This document shows, piece after piece, positions 7,648-9,593 of a stretch of 9,593 bases of DNA; position 1 is the stretch's first letter, and each line of letters starts with the position of its first letter. Source of the stretch: Deltaproteobacteria bacterium (GTDB taxonomy: Bacteria > Desulfobacterota > Desulfobacteria > C00003060 > C00003106); assembly GCA_019314005.1 (NCBI GenBank), contig JAFDAE010000060.1:1-9593 (forward strand), given 5' to 3'. The position numbers were made by a program, and so were the translations under genes. Below the pieces are notes generated by a model. That model was given only the letters and a program-made list of their open reading frames with translations, searched no databases and was not told the origin of the DNA.

Positions 7648-8043
7648 TCAGCGAAGAACAACACCTACCAAGCTGGATAGGCCGAAATCGACTATACCCA
7701 AAAAGAACGAAATAATAAGTACCAGCACAATAACAACCACTGTAGAAGCTATGGTTTCCTTACGACTAGGCCATGTTACCCTCTTTAGTTCCATTTTTGC
7801 TTCTTGAAGAAATTGTACAGCCTTGGTCCAAAAAGTGGGTTGCTTAACAACAGCGGCCTGTTCACCAGCTTTTGGTGGAGTCCTTCTGGCTATTTTTTTG
7901 CTACTGCCGTTTGATTGGGCTAAAACCTCTCTATTTGTTGCGTCCTTATTGATCGGCGTCTCATCGCTTTTGGCGATCTTTTTTTGGTCTTGTGCCTTAC
8001 GCCCTCGAGTTACTATCGGTTTTTTACGCTTTAAACGTCCCAT
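7648..8043 (-). CDS. secE: Preprotein translocase subunit SecE, with long basic N-terminal extension
   Basis: SecE clamps the SecY channel in the inner membrane for protein export. The family core is at the C-terminus: the amphipathic helix FLQEAKMELKRVTWPSRKET (78-97), with the conserved VTWP, leads into one hydrophobic segment at about 99-120 and a short tail. That is the single-span form. Ahead of it are about 70 polar, Lys/Arg/Gln-rich residues with no apparent fold and no membrane segment, so the 131-residue length resembles three-span E. coli SecE (127) without its first two spans. The start is weak: ATG at 8043 has no clear Shine-Dalgarno. However, an in-frame stop lies 11 codons upstream and no other Met precedes residue 84. 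Identity is firm, and the extent of the N-terminus is less certain. Confidence 0.93.
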   Translation of the reverse strand: MGRLKRKKPIVTRGRKAQDQKKIAKSDETPINKDATNREVLAQSNGSSKKIARRTPPKAGEQAAVVKQPTFWTKAVQFLQEAKMELKRVTWPSRKETIASTVVVIVLVLIISFFLGIVDFGLSSLVGVVLR

Positions 8044-8067
8044 AATATATGGTCCACTCTCATCAGA

Positions 8068-8088
8068 GATTTTTTACAAAGTCATCAA
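8068..8088. repeat. Possible degenerate MITE end before secE
   Basis: GATTTTTTACAAAGTCATCAA resembles the right end of the element at 5524-5680 (GACTTTTTACGAGTCCATCAA). It agrees along the GAYTTTTTAC core and the trailing ATCAA, allowing one compensating insertion and deletion. Only one end is seen, in the 59-nt gap between tRNA-Trp and secE. This may be chance in AT-rich sequence. Confidence 0.35.
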
Positions 8089-8102
8089 TAAGTCAAACAA
8101 AC

Positions 8103-8179
8103 TGGCAGGCCAGGAGGGATTCGAACCCACATCACCCGGATTTGGAGTCCGGTGCTCTAGCCGTTAGAGCTACTGGCCT
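8103..8179 (-). tRNA. tRNA-Trp, anticodon CCA, with encoded 3' CCA
   Basis: A 77-nt cloverleaf including the encoded CCA. The acceptor stem AGGCCAG/CTGGCCT is perfect and is followed by discriminator G. The D stem is GCTC/GAGC. The anticodon stem CCGGA/TCCGG encloses CTCCAAA, giving anticodon CCA, which reads the tryptophan codon UGG. The variable loop is GTGAT and the T loop is TTCGAAT. Two features are unusual: the T stem GTGGG/CCCTC contains a U50-U64 mismatch, and the nucleotide in position 14 is U rather than the near-invariant A. It lies between rpmG (32 nt) and secE (59 nt), so it is probably cut from the operon transcript. This is a common setting for this tRNA. Confidence 0.97.
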
Positions 8180-8211
8180 ACATAGAGTAATGCAATGGTT
8201 TTACCAAGGGT

Positions 8212-8361
8212 TCACTTGATCTCTTTGTGAGAAGTGTGTCTCCTGCAAAACCTACAATACTTCTTAAAATTCAACTTATCCGGTGTAGTACGCTTATTTT
8301 TAGTTGTTGTATAGTTGCGGCGTTTACATTCGCTGCATGCCAGTGTCACAATAACTCTCAC
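8212..8361 (-). CDS. rpmG: 50S ribosomal protein L33, zinc-binding form
   Basis: A 49-residue gene that starts at GTG (8359-8361) and ends in TGA. L33 is a small 50S protein near the E site. The product reads (M)[20 protein letters not shown] and onward, the standard L33 beginning. It has four cysteines as two CxxC pairs (Cys9/Cys12 and Cys36/Cys39), so this is the zinc-ribbon form rather than the cysteine-free zinc-independent paralogue. GAGGTG (8369-8374) lies 7 nt before the GTG and supports that start. It is 19 nt after the tuf stop and 32 nt before tRNA-Trp. The tuf-rpmG-tRNA-Trp-secE order is well known in several bacterial phyla. Confidence 0.95.
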   Translation of the reverse strand: MRVIVTLACSECKRRNYTTTKNKRTTPDKLNFKKYCRFCRRHTSHKEIK

Positions 8362-8368
8362 GCTATCT

Positions 8369-8374
8369 CACCTC
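8369..8374 (-). promoter_or_regulatory. Shine-Dalgarno of rpmG (fixes GTG start)
   Basis: GAGGTG on the minus strand lies 7 nt before the GTG at 8361, in the 19-nt gap after the tuf stop. It supports the non-ATG start of the short L33 gene. Confidence 0.7.
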
Positions 8375-8380
8375 AATACT

Positions 8381-9580
8381 TTATTCTATAACTTCACTGA
8401 TAACACCGGCCCCAACTGTCCGGCCACCTTCGCGTATGGCAAAACGGAGTTCTTTTTCCATTGCTATAGGCGTTATTAACTCTGCGTCTATTGATACGTT
8501 GTCGCCCGGCATTACCATCTCTATGCCTTCAGGCAGGGTCACTATTCCGGTCACGTCTGTTGTACGAAAGTAAAACTGTGGACGGTAACCATTAAAAAAT
8601 GGCGTGTGACGTCCACCTTCTTCTTTTGTCAATATGTAAGCTTCTGCTTTGAATTTTGTATGTGGGGTGATTGTACCGGGCTTAGCCACTACCTGACCAC
8701 GCTCTACTTCGTCTCGTTTTGTACCCCTGAGCAATACGCCTATGTTGTCTCCGGCCTGGCCCTCATCCAATAGTTTCCGGAACATTTCAACTCCGGTACA
8801 CACGGTCTTGGTCGTGGGACGTATGCCTACGATCTCTACTTCATCACTTACATGGACAATGCCTCGATCTACCCGGCCTGTTACTACTGTGCCACGTCCG
8901 GATATGCTGAATACGTCTTCTATCGGCATTAAGAACGGCTTGTCTGTGTCTCGAACAGGATCGGGCACGAAGCTGTCTACCGCATCCATCAGCTTCCATA
9001 TCGGACCGCAGGCCTCACATTCACGTTTGCCGCATCCACACTCTAAGGCTTTTAACGCGGAACCGGCTATGATCGGTGTGTCGTCACCAGGAAAATCATA
9101 TTTTGTTAGAAGTTCTCGCAGTTCCAGATCTACTAATTCGATCAGTTCCTCGTCATCAACCATATCTATTTTGTTCAAAAATACTACTATGCTCGGCACT
9201 CCTACCTGACGCGCCAACAGTATGTGTTCTCGGGTCTGAGGCATGGGGCCGTCATCAGCGCCAACCACGAGGATGGCTCCGTCCATCTGGGCCGCGCCCG
9301 TGATCATGTTCTTGATATAGTCCGCATGTCCGGGGCAGTCCACATGCGCGTAATGACGCTTTTCCGTCTCGTATTCAACATGCGCCGTCGCGATTGTTAT
9401 ACCCCGCTCCCTCTCTTCAGGGGCCTTGTCTATGTTCTCAAATGAAACATATTCCGCCTGACCCGCAGTTGCCAGACAGCGCGTAATGGCCGCCGTCAAT
9501 GTCGTCTTACCATGATCTATATGACCTATAGTACCTACATTAACATGCGGCTTCGTACGCTCAAATTTCTTCTTCGCCAT
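8381..9580 (-). CDS. tuf: Translation elongation factor Tu, with four-cysteine insert in the G domain
   Basis: A 399-residue EF-Tu, the GTPase that delivers aminoacyl-tRNA to the ribosomal A site. GTP-binding motifs are intact: G1 GHIDHGKT (19-26), switch I RGITI (59-63), G3 DCPGH (81-85) with the catalytic His85, G4 NKID (136-139) and G5 SAL (174-176). Domain 2 starts near 215 ([24 protein letters not shown]) and domain 3 near 310, ending [15 protein letters not shown]. Just after G5 is [13 protein letters not shown] (180-192), with cysteines 181, 183, 188 and 191, where E. coli EF-Tu has a shorter cysteine-free loop. AGGAGG (9588-9593) at the window edge is 7 nt before the ATG. Whether a second tuf copy exists elsewhere, as in many Proteobacteria, cannot be seen here. 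Confidence 0.99.
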   Translation of the reverse strand: MAKKKFERTKPHVNVGTIGHIDHGKTTLTAAITRCLATAGQAEYVSFENIDKAPEERERGITIATAHVEYETEKRHYAHVDCPGHADYIKNMITGAAQMDGAILVVGADDGPMPQTREHILLARQVGVPSIVVFLNKIDMVDDEELIELVDLELRELLTKYDFPGDDTPIIAGSALKALECGCGKRECEACGPIWKLMDAVDSFVPDPVRDTDKPFLMPIEDVFSISGRGTVVTGRVDRGIVHVSDEVEIVGIRPTTKTVCTGVEMFRKLLDEGQAGDNIGVLLRGTKRDEVERGQVVAKPGTITPHTKFKAEAYILTKEEGGRHTPFFNGYRPQFYFRTTDVTGIVTLPEGIEMVMPGDNVSIDAELITPIAMEKELRFAIREGGRTVGAGVISEVIE

Positions 9581-9593
9581 GACGCATCCTCCT

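Noticed and set aside
8742..9445. Plus-strand open frames opposite tuf
   Set aside because: They are antisense shadows of a highly conserved gene with no independent coding support.
1..9593. A defence, mobile-gene or novel enzymatic system
   Set aside because: All coding capacity is accounted for by known housekeeping genes; only the spacers and minor protein and tRNA variations are unusual.

Overview
All genes in this window lie on the minus strand. In transcription order (right to left) they are tuf, rpmG, tRNA-Trp(CCA), secE, nusG, rplK, rplA, rplJ, rplL, rpoB and the first 20 codons of rpoC. This is the conserved bacterial translation, secretion and transcription cluster: elongation factor Tu, ribosomal proteins L33, L11, L1, L10 and L7/L12, the SecE translocase subunit, the NusG elongation factor, and the beta and beta' subunits of RNA polymerase. 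The reading frames look intact, and I see no frameshifted or truncated gene apart from rpoC, which is cut by the window edge.

The proteins look bacterial and most like Desulfobacterota (the former Deltaproteobacteria). RpoB follows the proteobacterial pattern closely, EF-Tu carries a four-cysteine insert in its GTPase domain, and tuf-rpmG-tRNA-Trp-secE-nusG is an order I associate with that group. The repeat-filled spacers also fit an environmental member of it. This placement is an inference from remembered family patterns, not from a search.

Layout: 8381-9580 tuf; 8212-8361 rpmG, a 49-codon gene starting with GTG; 8103-8179 tRNA-Trp with encoded CCA; 7648-8043 secE; 7097-7627 nusG; 6637-7059 rplK; 5826-6530 rplA; 4837-5361 rplJ, starting at TTG; 4422-4802 rplL; 72-4175 rpoB; 1-60 rpoC, starting at TTG. 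Most gene-to-gene gaps on the tuf-nusG side are 11-60 nt, which suggests cotranscription. The longer gaps are rplK-rplA (106 nt), rplA-rplJ (464 nt) and rplL-rpoB (246 nt).

The genes are ordinary and the gaps are not. The rplA-rplJ gap holds an L10-leader RNA fold. Abutting its upstream edge is a ~157-bp ORF-less inverted-repeat element, apparently a MITE, flanked by a possible TCAAAC duplication. The rplK-rplA gap is almost wholly one long hairpin of near-repeated ATTGA-type units. The rplL-rpoB gap has tandem heptads (CGRGTTA) in opposite orientation on either side of a second hairpin. The nusG-rplK gap is three tandem octads ending in the Shine-Dalgarno. A possible worn MITE end sits before secE. 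I see no new enzyme system. The points worth following are these transcribed repeats inside an essential operon, an 8-nt complementarity between the L10 leader and the rplJ Shine-Dalgarno, the EF-Tu cysteine insert, and two unusual positions in the tRNA-Trp.
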